Assembly: GCA_016710335.1 (NCBI GenBank)
Contig: JADJXQ010000005.1
Span: 124,001-188,000, forward strand
DNA length: 64,000 bases
Direction of reading: 5' to 3'
Source of the DNA: Rhodospirillales bacterium
Lineage (GTDB): Bacteria > Pseudomonadota > Alphaproteobacteria > Rhodospirillales > Defluviicoccaceae
The notes below the pieces were generated by a model. It did no database searches. It worked only from the letters and a program-made list of their open reading frames with translations, and was not told the DNA's origin. Made by a program: the position numbers and the translations under genes. Below, piece by piece: positions 10,862-22,526 of this stretch (the stretch's first letter is position 1; every line of letters starts with the position of its first letter).

Positions 10862-11962
10862 ATGAACGAGACGCGATTCACCGACGCCCACCCTGGCCGC
10901 TATTGGCACGCACTTGCCGACGGGCGCATCCAATGCGACGTCTGCCCGCGCTACTGCAAGCTGCACGAGGGCCAGCGCGGCCTCTGCTTCGTCCGCGCCC
11001 GTCAGGATGATGGCGTGGTGCTGACCACCTATGGCCGCTCCAGCGGCTTCTGCATCGACCCCATCGAGAAGAAGCCGCTCAACCATTTCCTGCCGGGAAC
11101 GCCCATCCTGAGCTTCGGCACCGCCGGCTGCAACCTCACGTGCCGGTTCTGCCAGAACTGGGATATCTCCAAGTCGCGGGAGTTCGACACCTTGACCGCG
11201 AAGGCGACGCCGGAGGCGATAGCCGACGCCGCGGTCGAGAGCGGCTGCCGTTCGGTGGCATTCACCTACAACGATCCGGTGATCTTTCTCGAGTACGCCG
11301 TCGACGTGGCGAAAGCTTGCCGCGCGCGTGGCCTCAAGACGGTGGCGGTCACCGCCGGCTACATCTGCGACGCGCCGCGCGTCGAGTTCTTCCGGCACAT
11401 GGATGCCGCCAACGTCGACCTCAAGGGCTTCAGCGAGGACTTCTACCAGCGCCTCTGCAGCGGCCATCTGCAGCCGGTGCTCGACACCCTCCTCTACCTG
11501 AAACACGAGACCAACGTGTGGTTCGAGATCACGACCCTCCTGATCCCCGGCGACAACGACTCGGACGATGAGCTGGAAAGCCTGTCGCGGTGGGTGGTCG
11601 AAAATCTCGGTCCGGACGTGCCGCTGCACTTCTCGGCGTTCCACCCCGACTGGAAGATGACGGACGTGCCGCCGACGCCGCCGGCGACGCTGACGCGGGC
11701 CCGCCGCATCGCGATGGATGCCGGCGCCCGCTACGTCTACACCGGCAACGTTCATGACCTGGACGGGGACGCGACCCGCTGCCCCCAGTGCAGCGCCCCG
11801 GTCATCGGCCGCGATTGGTACGAACTCATCGCCTGGAATGTCGCCGCCGACGGCCGCTGCGGTCGCTGCGGCGCCGCCATTGCCGGTGTCTTCGAACCCC
11901 GCCCCGGCGCCTGGGGCCGCCAGCGCCGCCCGCTGCGGGTCGGGCAGCGGCTTCGGGCTTAA
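10862..11962 (+). CDS. amrS: AmmeMemoRadiSam system radical SAM enzyme
   Basis: A 366-residue radical SAM protein. The SAM-binding 4Fe-4S motif is CNLTCRFC (C-x3-C-x2-C) near residue 95, inside FGTAGCNLTCRFCQNWDIS. The N-terminus has CDVCPRYCKLHEGQRGLC, a Cys-rich motif characteristic of the AmrS subgroup related to pyruvate-formate-lyase activases. FTYNDPVIFLEYA and VTAGYI are also typical. The C-terminus has two CxxC pairs (CPQC and CGRC), a probable extra zinc or Fe-S site. It is divergent from the fused B-A gene, and the 47-base gap must hold both promoters. The physiological substrate is not known. Confidence 0.92.
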   Translation: MNETRFTDAHPGRYWHALADGRIQCDVCPRYCKLHEGQRGLCFVRARQDDGVVLTTYGRSSGFCIDPIEKKPLNHFLPGTPILSFGTAGCNLTCRFCQNWDISKSREFDTLTAKATPEAIADAAVESGCRSVAFTYNDPVIFLEYAVDVAKACRARGLKTVAVTAGYICDAPRVEFFRHMDAANVDLKGFSEDFYQRLCSGHLQPVLDTLLYLKHETNVWFEITTLLIPGDNDSDDELESLSRWVVENLGPDVPLHFSAFHPDWKMTDVPPTPPATLTRARRIAMDAGARYVYTGNVHDLDGDATRCPQCSAPVIGRDWYELIAWNVAADGRCGRCGAAIAGVFEPRPGAWGRQRRPLRVGQRLRA

Positions 11963-12044
11963 GTGGCAGATCGGTGTGGCAGGTAGGGTGGCGCGCCATT
12001 TTGCGAAAGCGCGTGCGCGGTTACTCGTGCCGCGGCACGGCCAT

Positions 12045-14847
12045 CTACGGCGCGTCCGTCCGCAGCAGCAGGCCGGGAGGCAGCGAGTCGCCGAACAGGC
12101 TGGTGCCTTCGGTGCGTCCCAGCGGGGTGAACTGCTTCAAGGCGGCGGTCTTGGCGGGGGCGACGCCGGCGCGTTCGAGTTTGTTAGCAATGCGGTGGCG
12201 GAGCGCCTTGGGGGCGTCGAGAGTTCGGTTGTCGACGACCCGAGCGGCGCGGAGGAACAGTGTCTGCAGCTCCGCTAATTCGCGCGCGGACCAGTCGAGG
12301 TCCTTGAAGGCGTCGTAGCAGTCCTCGACCAGATCGGGGGAGACCACCGTCTCCGGGCCGGCGTAGACGGGGGTGCGGTTGAGCAGCATGCCCAACGCAG
12401 CGAGGATCGGGGTGCAGTGTTTGCTCTCGCGGGCGATCGGCTCGGCGATGGCGATGAAGCGCCGGATCAACTCGGCCTTCAACTCTGGACCGAGGCGCTC
12501 CAGGGCGCCGGCGAGCAGGATTAGCTCCGCCGGAAGGTTGTTGTTGTGGCGGATGACATCGAGGTCGCCGGCCAACACCTGCTCCTGGCGGTCGCGTGCG
12601 AGCCCGCCGGCGACGCGGCGCCAGAGGATGTGCTCCTGGAGCTTGATGCGCTTGCCGGGGAAGTACCGGCCGGCGTCGCGCACCCGCCACAACTCCTCGA
12701 TGCGCGCCGCATCGAGGGCGACGCCGAAGCCGGGGCGGAGCAGGTAGCCGGCGAGGATGAACCAGGTTTCCTCGTGTTCGACCGACTGGCGGCGGCAGGG
12801 CATGGAGCGCTGGATGGCGGGCCACAGGGAGCGGACCAGCACCCCGTTCCACTCGCCCTTGGGAAGGCCGAGGATAACTTCGAGGCTTTTGAGCAGGCGC
12901 GCGGCACTGAGCTTGTCGGTAGCGCCGCAGCGGCTGGTTGAATAGTGTCTCGATGCGAGCGTTGGCGGCGGCCACCGCCTCCGCCGACGCGTTGGCTTGC
13001 GGCAGCGACTCCGGCACCGCGTCCGCCCTGCCGTGCTCGTGTGGGCGAAGGTTGAATTCCAGAGGCCAGACCTGCCGGATCTCGGCATCCGCGCTGACGC
13101 AAGCAACCTTGAGGAGGCCGAGTTCGTTGAGCCGCGCCGTCAGCGTCACCGGTACCGTGCGCCGCTCTGCCGGATCGTCCAGCCGGGCGACGGTTTCCAA
13201 GGGCGGTAGCGGCTGGAAATCACGCTCCGCCCAATCGACGATGGCGCCGGCCGGGACCTTGCCGTGGCGGGTCGACGCGTAGGTCTGGAAGCGCACCGGG
13301 TGGTCGGTGCGGATCTCCAGCGGATGGTCGGCGATCTCGAACGTCTGATCGGACGAGGCGCCGCGCGGCACGATACAGATCAGCGACGGCGGAGCCTTGG
13401 CGCCTCCGTCCGCGGCGGGACCGGCGGCGTGTGCGGCGATAAAGATGGCGCGGGCGGCGCCGGCCTCGATGCGCTCCTGCTTCAAGTGCAGGAGCTTGCC
13501 GAACCAGGCGGCGCCGCAGGCGACGGCCAGGTCCGGCTGCGGGTTGGCAAGCACCACCGGCGGCGGGCCGCCCTGCCACTTGCCGATTTCGGCCTGAAGG
13601 CGGTCGCGCAGAGCGGCCGGATAGAGCGTGCCGCCGTTGAACAAGACGGCGTCGACCCGCGGGCGGTCCCTCAGGAAGTCCGCCAGATGCTTTGTCACGG
13701 CGCTGTCGGAGGCGTACGGCAGGCCCAGTTCCTTGAGCGCCGCGCGGGTGCGGATCGGCCTCTCATCAGAGTCGCAGGCTGGAAAGAAGCCGTCGAGCAG
13801 GACCGCGTCGATCTCGTCCCGCGTCACGTGTGCGGAGAGCGAGCCGGCAATCAGACCGGAGCCGCGCGCCGGGATGGAGAGTGGAAAACGGTCCTGAGGC
13901 GTGCCGTCGGTGGCGAGGACGTGCTCCTTGAGGTCGCGGCACCGGGCCACGAGGTGGTCCCACTGGCCGCGGGAGAGGCTGGCGCCGCCGCCGGCGAGCC
14001 GTGGCTCCAGGAGGTGGGCAAGCGCCAGGTCGATGTTGTCGCCGCCGAGCAGGATATGGTCGCTGACGGCGATCCGGCGGATGGCGGGGATGGCGCCGCC
14101 TGAACGCTGGGTGAGTGCGAACAGGCTGAAATCCGAGGTGCCGCCGCCGACATCGACGACCAGGACATGGTGGGTCGGCGCGTCCGGATTAGGGACGTGG
14201 CGGCGGAGGCCGTCCGTCGCGTCGTTCTGCTCCAGCCAGCGGTAGAAGGCGGCCTGCGGCTCTTCGAGGAGGCGCACCGTCTCAGGAAAGCCGGCGTCGC
14301 GGGCGGCTTCGAGCGTCAGGCGCTGGGCGGCGGCGTCGAACGAAGCGGGAACGGTGACGGTGATCTCCTGGGCATTGAAGCAGAAGTCGTCGCCGGAGGC
14401 TTCGAAGCGATTGTCCCAAGCGCCGCGCAGGTAATTGAGGATGAGGGCCGAGGCGCGGACCGGAGAAATCTTCCGGTCGGGCGCCACGTCGTCGGATGCC
14501 CACGGCAGGAACGGCGTGGACCGGTCGACGGTGTGGTGGCAGAGCCACGACTTGGCGGAGTGGGCGACGCGGCCGGGGGTGTCGCCGGCGCGTCTGCGGG
14601 CCAAGCTGCCGACGACCCACGTGGCGCGCCCCGAAGCACCGGCCTCGTCACGGCCCGGGAGCTGCGCCGCCACCGCCTCCTCGGGGAGATAGAGGAACGA
14701 CGGCAAGGTCGGGGCAGCGGCCAGTTCCGTTACCGAACGCCATTGCGGGACAGGGAAGACTTCAGAAGGCGCGTTGCCAGCCAGCGGCACGAAGGCCATC
14801 GCGCTGTTCGTGGTGCCGAGGTCGATGCCGATGCTGAAACGGGCCAT
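12045..14847 (-). pseudogene. Hsp70 family protein (DUF3731-type, long form) with a frame break
   Basis: A DnaK-like protein that would be 933 residues if intact. The ATPase domain begins FSIGIDLGTTNSAM (phosphate-1 motif), then VVDVGGGTSDFSLFAL (phosphate-2), with LLGGDNIDLALAHLL and VLFNGGTLYPAALRDRL further on. The frame continues to FNQPLRRY near 12925 and then becomes nonsense, while the continuation (ATDKLSAARLLKSLEVILGL, later ESKHCTPILAALGMLLNRTPVY) is in the next frame and runs to the stop at 12045. Removing one base at about 12921-12926 restores one frame. The C-terminal helical region replaces the normal substrate-binding domain. It is last in a leftward set: DUF2760, Hsp70, Hsp70. 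A sequencing error is as likely as a real mutation. Confidence 0.8.
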
Positions 14848-14878
14848 GACGCCAGGGTATCACAGCAAGACCGGCAAC

Positions 14879-16732
14879 CTACTCCGTCCGCACCTGGAAC
14901 TCGACCTTCCAGCGGCGGTCCGAATTGACGTGCTTCATCCACAATTCCAGGGTGCCGAGCTCGGTGATCACCGAATTGATCTGAACAGGGATTGCCTGCC
15001 CTTCCGGCAGGTCGTCGACCGCCGGCAGCGTCACCTCGAGCAGGTGCGTCTCATCCAGGTGCCGTTCGGCGTCTGCGAGGATCTGTCCCGGCGCGTCGCC
15101 GCTGCGCACTTCGGAGGAAAAGAAACGGAAGTCGGCGGGCTGACCGGTGACGAGGCCGAAAGTCTGGCCTTCGATTACCAGCTCGGAGCCCTCCTCCATG
15201 CCCTGGGGCACCACGCACAGCGCCTTGACCTTGGGCTTGAGGCCCGGCACCGCCGGCATCGACGACTCGAGGCCGATGTAGTACGAGCGCGCGGCGCCGG
15301 CGCGGATGCGCATGCCACGGCCGGTGACGCGGGTGCGTCCGTAGATTGCGGCGCCTTTCGCGACGGCGAGATCCGGCTGGAAGCCCGCCAACTCGCGAAC
15401 CGGCTCCCCCTCTGCCCAGGCGCGCAGCAGCGCCAGCACCCGCTCGCGGATCGGCTTCGCGCTGAACACGCCGCCGTTGAACAGCACCGCCGATGGCGCG
15501 AGGAAGGACGCGGCCTTGGCGCGGTCGCCGACGAGCGCCGCCAGCGCGTCGCTCGCCTTGACGTTGGCGAGGCTGCGGGTGAGGAAACGGGCGAGATGCT
15601 TGCTGATGACCGGATCGGCGGCGTAAGGTAGGCCGAACTCCTGCAGCCCCGCGCTCCGCGCCTCCTTCGGAAGCTCGGTGACCGGCGTCATCGGGAAGAA
15701 CCCCTCCAGTACCACCTGGTCCAGGGTCGCCCGCTCCAGCATCGTCGAGACGGTGCCGGCGAACAGGCCGGAGCCGCGGGACGGGACGGCGATAGGCGCG
15801 GATTTCAGGGTCGGATCGCCGAACAACGCGACCTTGGCGCGGGACGCGGCATGGACGAGCGCCAGGAACTGCCAGTCGTCGATGGTCTTGCCATCATCTT
15901 CCAGCTTGGCCTGCAGGGCGAAGGCGAGGGCAAGATCCATGTTGTCGCCGCCGAGCAGGAGATGCTCGCCGACGCTGATGCGCTCCAGCTCCAGGTCGCC
16001 TTCGCGCTCGTTGACGGCGATCAGGCTGAAGTCGGCGGTGCCGCCGCCGAGGTCGCAGACCAGCACCACGTCCCCGGGAGCGACCCGGCTGCGCCAGTCC
16101 TTGCCGGCCTCCGCCATCCACGCATAGAACGCCGCCTGCGGCTCCTCGAGCAGGGTGACCCGGCCGAGCCCGGCGGCCTCCGCGGCCTCGGCGGTGAGGT
16201 TGCGCGCCACCTCGTCGAACGACGCCGGCACGGTGAGCACGATGTGGCCGTGCGCGATGTCCCAGTCGCGGCCCTGCAGACGCTCGGCATGCAGGAAGCC
16301 GTCCCGCAGGTGCGCGAGGTAGCGGCGCGAGCACTCGAATGCTGAGAGTTTTTGCTCCGCGATTTCGGACCGCCACGGCAGTGACCGCTGGCGCGGATCG
16401 ATGTGCGGATTGGAGAGCCACGACTTGGCGGACGTCACCAGTCGGTCCGGAACCAGGGCGCCGTGATCACGGGCGAACTGGCCGATGATGGCCTCGTCCG
16501 TGGTTGCGGTCGTCCGGTCAACCCACGGGAGCGGAAAGGAGTCGGCCGGGAACTCGTCCGGGTGCGGGATGTAGAGCGCCGACGGCATTGTCGGCTGCTC
16601 GCCGACTTGGTTGGGCCCGAGGATCTGGGTGACGCCGACGATCTCGGTACGGTCGCCGGCGAGGTCGGTGACGGCGATCGCGTTGTTGCTGGTGCCGAGG
16701 TCGATGCCAAGGCTGAACTGGGTATCCGTCAT
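14879..16732 (-). CDS. Hsp70 family protein (short, ~617 residues)
   Basis: A DnaK-superfamily ATPase. It has FSLGIDLGTSNNAIAV (phosphate-1), VVLVCDLGGGTADFSLIAV near residue 210 (phosphate-2), LLLGGDNMDLALAFAL, and VLFNGGVFSAKPIRERV (adenosine motif region). The ATPase domain is about 480 residues because of insertions, and the C-terminal ~130 residues (QILADAERHLDETHLLEVTLPAV, LGTLELWMKHVN) look like a beta-sandwich rather than a standard DnaK peptide-binding domain with helical lid. No DnaJ or GrpE genes are near. It lies 31 bases upstream of the long Hsp70 and 52 bases after the DUF2760 gene, so the three are probably one operon with a shared but undefined chaperone role. Confidence 0.88.
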   Translation of the reverse strand: MTDTQFSLGIDLGTSNNAIAVTDLAGDRTEIVGVTQILGPNQVGEQPTMPSALYIPHPDEFPADSFPLPWVDRTTATTDEAIIGQFARDHGALVPDRLVTSAKSWLSNPHIDPRQRSLPWRSEIAEQKLSAFECSRRYLAHLRDGFLHAERLQGRDWDIAHGHIVLTVPASFDEVARNLTAEAAEAAGLGRVTLLEEPQAAFYAWMAEAGKDWRSRVAPGDVVLVCDLGGGTADFSLIAVNEREGDLELERISVGEHLLLGGDNMDLALAFALQAKLEDDGKTIDDWQFLALVHAASRAKVALFGDPTLKSAPIAVPSRGSGLFAGTVSTMLERATLDQVVLEGFFPMTPVTELPKEARSAGLQEFGLPYAADPVISKHLARFLTRSLANVKASDALAALVGDRAKAASFLAPSAVLFNGGVFSAKPIRERVLALLRAWAEGEPVRELAGFQPDLAVAKGAAIYGRTRVTGRGMRIRAGAARSYYIGLESSMPAVPGLKPKVKALCVVPQGMEEGSELVIEGQTFGLVTGQPADFRFFSSEVRSGDAPGQILADAERHLDETHLLEVTLPAVDDLPEGQAIPVQINSVITELGTLELWMKHVNSDRRWKVEFQVRTE

Positions 16733-16784
16733 GAAGCCATATGGGATTTGCGGTTGATGCCGTGGCTGTTGATGGCTGGGATGC

Positions 16785-17411
16785 CTACTTCAGCTCGACT
16801 TCGGCAGGGGCGATGGTGGGAAGCCGGTCGCCGCCGGTCTTCAGCACCCGCGGCAGCTTGACCGGCCCGGTGCGCCAGCCGCGATGCACGAGAACGCCGG
16901 TGAACGGCGCCTCGCCCGAGATCCTGCCGACCAGGCGGTACTCGTCGGCGCCGTAGCCGGCCGGCACGGTGACCTTGGTGCCTTCCGCCTCGTCGCGGAC
17001 CGGAGTGATCGTGAAGTGCTCCTGCACCACCCGTTTGCAGCCATCGTGGACAATGCGTGCGGCGGCGCCAACCTGGGCGTCGTTGTAGGCGGAAATGTCG
17101 TCCATCAGGAAATCTACGAAGCGACCCTTGTCCTGCAGGATGGCGAGGAAGCTCACCACCTCCGCCGCCGCCTGATGGGGCGCCGCCTGGTGGGATGCGG
17201 CCGCCTGCGGGGCCGGCTTGACCGCCTCGGCCTTGACCGCGGGAGATCTCGCCCGGCCGCCCCGGTCTGCGAGCAACAAGACGACGACGCCGGCGCCGAC
17301 GACGAGCGCGGCAACCGTCAGGTGGAACCGGTAGGGGCCGGCGTCGGGGACCAGAGTGAGCGCGACCAGTGCGAGCACTACGACGGCGGCTAGGATGGCG
17401 GCAGTTCTCAT
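16785..17411 (-). CDS. DUF2760 domain protein, membrane-anchored, linked to Hsp70 pair
   Basis: A 208-residue protein. The N-terminus has two hydrophobic segments (TAAILAAVVVLALVALTLV and LTVAALVVGAGVVVLLLAD), then an Ala/Pro-rich linker, then a soluble DUF2760 domain of about 130 residues (VSFLAILQDKGRFVDFLMDD, GAAARIVHDGCKRVVQEHF, VLVHRGWRTGPVKLPR). The predicted layout is two membrane spans with a cytoplasmic C-terminus. The start at 17411 was taken because the hydrophobic segment begins there; upstream codons look non-coding. DUF2760 genes are characteristically found beside pairs of unusual Hsp70 genes, as here, which suggests one functional unit. The function is unknown. Confidence 0.82.
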   Translation of the reverse strand: MRTAAILAAVVVLALVALTLVPDAGPYRFHLTVAALVVGAGVVVLLLADRGGRARSPAVKAEAVKPAPQAAASHQAAPHQAAAEVVSFLAILQDKGRFVDFLMDDISAYNDAQVGAAARIVHDGCKRVVQEHFTITPVRDEAEGTKVTVPAGYGADEYRLVGRISGEAPFTGVLVHRGWRTGPVKLPRVLKTGGDRLPTIAPAEVELK

Positions 17412-17608
17412 GATGACCGGAGGTGTTGTTTGAACTTCGGCGTCCACGCAGCCGCTTTCGGCCGGCAATGGCCATACTTTCGATGATTTGGCAAGTCGCA
17501 ATCGCGAGCCCGAGACGGAGATAAGCCACGCAGAACGCCTCGGCAAGGACGCAACGCCAACACCCGGTTGGTATGGCTTTGGCGCCTCGGGTGCTTTATC
17601 CCTGGGTC

Positions 17609-18385
17609 ATGTGCACCATCGTAATTCTCCGCCGGCCCGGCCATGCTTGGCCGGTCCTGATCGCCGCCAACCGGGACGAGATGGCCGATCGGGCGTGGCA
17701 CCCGCCGGGGCGGCACTGGCCGGAGCATCCGGCTGTGGTTGCCGGCCGCGACGACCTCGCCGGCGGCACCTGGCTCGGCCTCAACGACCACGGCGTGGTC
17801 GCAGCGGTGCTCAACCGCATCAACACGCTCGGCCCGGCGCCGGGCTTTCGCTCGCGCGGCGAACTGCCGCTGATGGCGCTCGATTACGCCGACGCCCGCA
17901 GCGCCGTCGCGGCGCTCGGGCGCCTGCACCCTGCGGACTATCGCCCCTTCAACATGATCGTCGTCGACCGCGACGACGGCTACTGGCTGAGGGTCGATCA
18001 CGATCGCTCCGGCTCCGGCTCCGACGACGCCGGCACGATGACCGTAGACCGCCTGCCGGCCGGACTGTCGATGATCACCGCCTATGACCTCAACGATCTC
18101 CGGTCGCCGCGCATCCGCTGCTACCTGCCGCAGTTCGAAGCGGCGCCGGTCCCGGATCCCGCTTCCGGCGACTGGAAAAGCTGGCGGCAGTTGCTGGGCG
18201 AGCGCGCCGGCGAGGCGGACGCCGGACCGGGAGGCGCCATGACCGTCGCCACCTTGACCGGCTTCGGCACCGTCTGCTCCACCCTGATCGCGCTCCCCGG
18301 CGCCGCCGGCGCCGAGCGCACGACGTGCTGGTTGTTCGCAGCGGGACCGCCCGATCGCGTTCCGTTCACGCCGATCGCTCCTTGA
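17609..18385 (+). CDS. NRDE (TANGO2-like) family protein
   Basis: A 258-residue protein of the NRDE/TANGO2 family. It starts MCTIVIL, with Cys2 exposed as the possible N-terminal nucleophile after Met removal, and contains the name motif LIAANRDEMADR near residue 21, then VAGRDDLAGGTWLGLNDHG and GLSMITAYDLND. The N-terminal Cys suggests an Ntn-hydrolase-like fold. Eukaryotic TANGO2 has been linked to haem/lipid handling, but the bacterial role is undefined. The ATG at 17609 was chosen over an upstream in-frame ATG because MCT is the conserved family N-terminus. It is divergent from the DUF2760 gene and reads into the pur operon. Confidence 0.88.
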   Translation: MCTIVILRRPGHAWPVLIAANRDEMADRAWHPPGRHWPEHPAVVAGRDDLAGGTWLGLNDHGVVAAVLNRINTLGPAPGFRSRGELPLMALDYADARSAVAALGRLHPADYRPFNMIVVDRDDGYWLRVDHDRSGSGSDDAGTMTVDRLPAGLSMITAYDLNDLRSPRIRCYLPQFEAAPVPDPASGDWKSWRQLLGERAGEADAGPGGAMTVATLTGFGTVCSTLIALPGAAGAERTTCWLFAAGPPDRVPFTPIAP

Positions 18386-18399
18386 CTCAAGCGTCGCCG

Positions 18400-18428
18400 T
18401 TGTGCTGGACGTCGGGAGTTGCTATATC
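18400..18428 (+). promoter_or_regulatory. Candidate sigma-70 promoter for the pur operon
   Basis: TTGTGC (18400-18405) and TATATC (18423-18428) are separated by 17 bases, about 60 bases before the purC start codon and just after the stop of the NRDE gene. The -10 matches TATAAT in five of six positions and the -35 matches TTGACA in four of six. This is a pattern match only. A TTGACT at 18382-18387 is an alternative -35. Confidence 0.4.
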
Positions 18429-18488
18429 AGCCTCGCGCGGGGGCAGATGGGCGTCCGCCAGCAATTATTTTGTTGTAGGCACAAAATC

Positions 18489-19253
18489 ATGGCCCGTCGC
18501 AGGCAGATCTTCGAAGGCAGGGCAAAGATCCTGTTCGAAGGACCGGAACCGGGTACATTGGTTCAATATTTCAAGGACGAGTCGTCGTCGTCTTCCTCTC
18601 CCAAGCGCAACGTCATCACCGGCAAGGGCGTCATCAATAATCGCATCTCCGAGTACCTGATGAGCCGGCTCGGCGAAATCGGCGTTCCCACCCACTTCGT
18701 CCGCCGCCTCAACATGCGCGAACAACTGGTGCGGGAAGTGGAGATGGTGCCGATCAAGGTGGTGGTCCGCAACATAGCTGCGGGCGAGTTCGCCACCCGC
18801 TTCGGCCTCGCGGAAGGCACGGCGCTGCCGCGCTCGATCGTCGAGTATCACCACAAGTCGGAGGAGTTGGGCGACCCGCTGGTCTCCGAGGAGCATGTCA
18901 CCGCCTTTGGTTGGGCGGTGCCGCAGGATCTTGACGAGATCATGTCGCTGTCGTTGCGGGTCAACGACTTCCTCAGCGGCCTGTTCCTCGGCATCGGCAT
19001 GCGGCTGGTGGATCTCTCGCTGGAGTTCGGGCGGCTGTGGGAGGACGAGCAGGTACGCATCGTCCTCGCCGACGAAATCAGCCCGGACTCGTGCCGGCTA
19101 TGGGACATGCGCAACTCGGACCGCTTGGTGCGCGACCAGACCATCGCGGAGGTCGAGAAGGCGCCGGCCGCCTATCAGGAAGTGGCCAAGCGCCTCGGCA
19201 TCCTGCCCGAAAGCGGCCCCGCGGACCTCAAGGGCCCCGAGATCATGCAATAG
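18489..19253 (+). CDS. purC: Phosphoribosylaminoimidazole-succinocarboxamide synthase (SAICAR synthetase)
   Basis: A 254-residue enzyme of de novo purine synthesis that joins CAIR and aspartate with ATP. The start RRRQIFEGRAKILFEG, ITGKGVINNRISEYL, PTHFVRRLNMREQLVREVEM, VVVRNIAAGEFATRFG, YHHKSEELGDPL, LVDLSLEFGR and LADEISPDSCRLWD are all family hallmarks. One oddity is the segment after FKD, where most relatives have a DDATAFN-like motif and this protein reads ESSSSSSPKRN with six serines from a TCG/TCT/TCC run. It is the first gene of a purC-purS-purQ-purL-bolA cluster, and purS begins one base after its stop. Confidence 0.95.
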   Translation: MARRRQIFEGRAKILFEGPEPGTLVQYFKDESSSSSSPKRNVITGKGVINNRISEYLMSRLGEIGVPTHFVRRLNMREQLVREVEMVPIKVVVRNIAAGEFATRFGLAEGTALPRSIVEYHHKSEELGDPLVSEEHVTAFGWAVPQDLDEIMSLSLRVNDFLSGLFLGIGMRLVDLSLEFGRLWEDEQVRIVLADEISPDSCRLWDMRNSDRLVRDQTIAEVEKAPAAYQEVAKRLGILPESGPADLKGPEIMQ

Positions 19254-19254
19254 C

Positions 19255-19527
19255 ATGAACTCCAATGACCAGGACAGGCAGGCGGTGAAGGCTAAGATCC
19301 ACGTTACGCTGAAGTCGGGCGTACTCGACCCGCAGGGCAAAGCCGTTGAGCATGCTTTGGCGGCGATCGGCTTCGGCGGCGTCGAGCGGGTCCGCCAGGG
19401 CAAATACATCGAGCTGGACCTGGCGGAGTCGGATCCCGAAAGAGCGCACGCCAAGGTCGACGCCATGTGCCGGCAGTTGCTCGCCAACACGGTGATCGAG
19501 AACTATACATTCCGGCTGGGGGACTGA
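19255..19527 (+). CDS. purS: Phosphoribosylformylglycinamidine synthase subunit PurS
   Basis: A 90-residue small subunit of the three-part FGAM synthase (PurS-PurQ-PurL), which bridges the glutaminase and synthetase subunits. The protein reads KIHVTLKSGVLDPQGKAVEHA, then LAAIGFGGVERVRQGKYIEL and a C-terminal CRQLLANTVIENYTF, the classic PurS signature. The ATG at 19255 lies one base after the purC stop; a GTG at 19285 is the only nearby alternative. A separate PurS implies the small PurL form, in agreement with the ~746-residue purL downstream. Confidence 0.94.
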   Translation: MNSNDQDRQAVKAKIHVTLKSGVLDPQGKAVEHALAAIGFGGVERVRQGKYIELDLAESDPERAHAKVDAMCRQLLANTVIENYTFRLGD

Positions 19528-19594
19528 CGGGCGGCCGCTCGACCCTGCGCCAACGCGTCCAACACTTCGAAAATCCACCAGGCGTGTTCTCCCG

Positions 19595-20280
19595 ATGAAG
19601 GCTGCAGTCATCGTCTTTCCCGGCTCCAACTGCGACCGGGACGCCGCCGTGGCCCTGGAGCGGATCAGCGGGTCGCCGCCGTTGATGCTGTGGCACAAGG
19701 ACACGGTGGTGCCGCGGCTCGACCTCATCGTCGTTCCTGGCGGGTTCTCTTTCGGCGACTACTTGCGCGCCGGCGCCATGGCGGCGCGCTCACCGATCAT
19801 GCGCGGCGTGGCGGAGCAGGCGCGGGCGGGAACGCCGGTGCTCGGCATCTGCAACGGCTTCCAGGTGCTGTGCGAGGCGGGGCTACTGCCGGGGGTGCTG
19901 ATGCACAACGCCGGCATCAGGTTCGTCTGCCGCGAGGTGCACTTGCGCGTCGACAACAACCTAACTTTGTTCACGAGGCGCTACGCCGCGGGTGACGTTC
20001 TGCGCGTGCCCATCGCCCACAACGAAGGCAACTTCTTCGCGGACGACGCTACCGTTCACGAACTGGAAGGGGAGGGACGGGTGGTGTTCCGCTACTGCCG
20101 ACCAGACGGTATGCTTGACGATGACGCCAATCCCAATGGGTCGGTGGCCGCCATTGCCGGCATTATAAACAAGCAGGGCAACGTGCTCGGCATGATGCCG
20201 CATCCGGAACGGGCGTGGGAGCCGCGGCTCGGCGGCACCGACGGCCGCGCCTTGTTCGAGAGCGTGGTGACGGCACTCGC

Positions 20281-20284
<4 letters not shown>
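19595..20284 (+). CDS. purQ: Phosphoribosylformylglycinamidine synthase subunit PurQ (glutaminase)
   Basis: A 229-residue class I glutamine amidotransferase that supplies ammonia to PurL. The N-terminus AAVIVFPGSNCDRDAA is typical. The nucleophile Cys is in VLGICNGFQVLCEAGLLPG near residue 88, and the His/Glu of the catalytic triad are in GMMPHPERAWEP near 205. VVPGGFSFGDYLRAGAMA is the oxyanion-region motif. Its TGA stop overlaps the ATG of purL (ATGA at 20281-20284), which indicates translational coupling. Confidence 0.95.
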
Positions 20285-22522
<2,238 letters not shown>

Positions 22523-22526
22523 TGTC

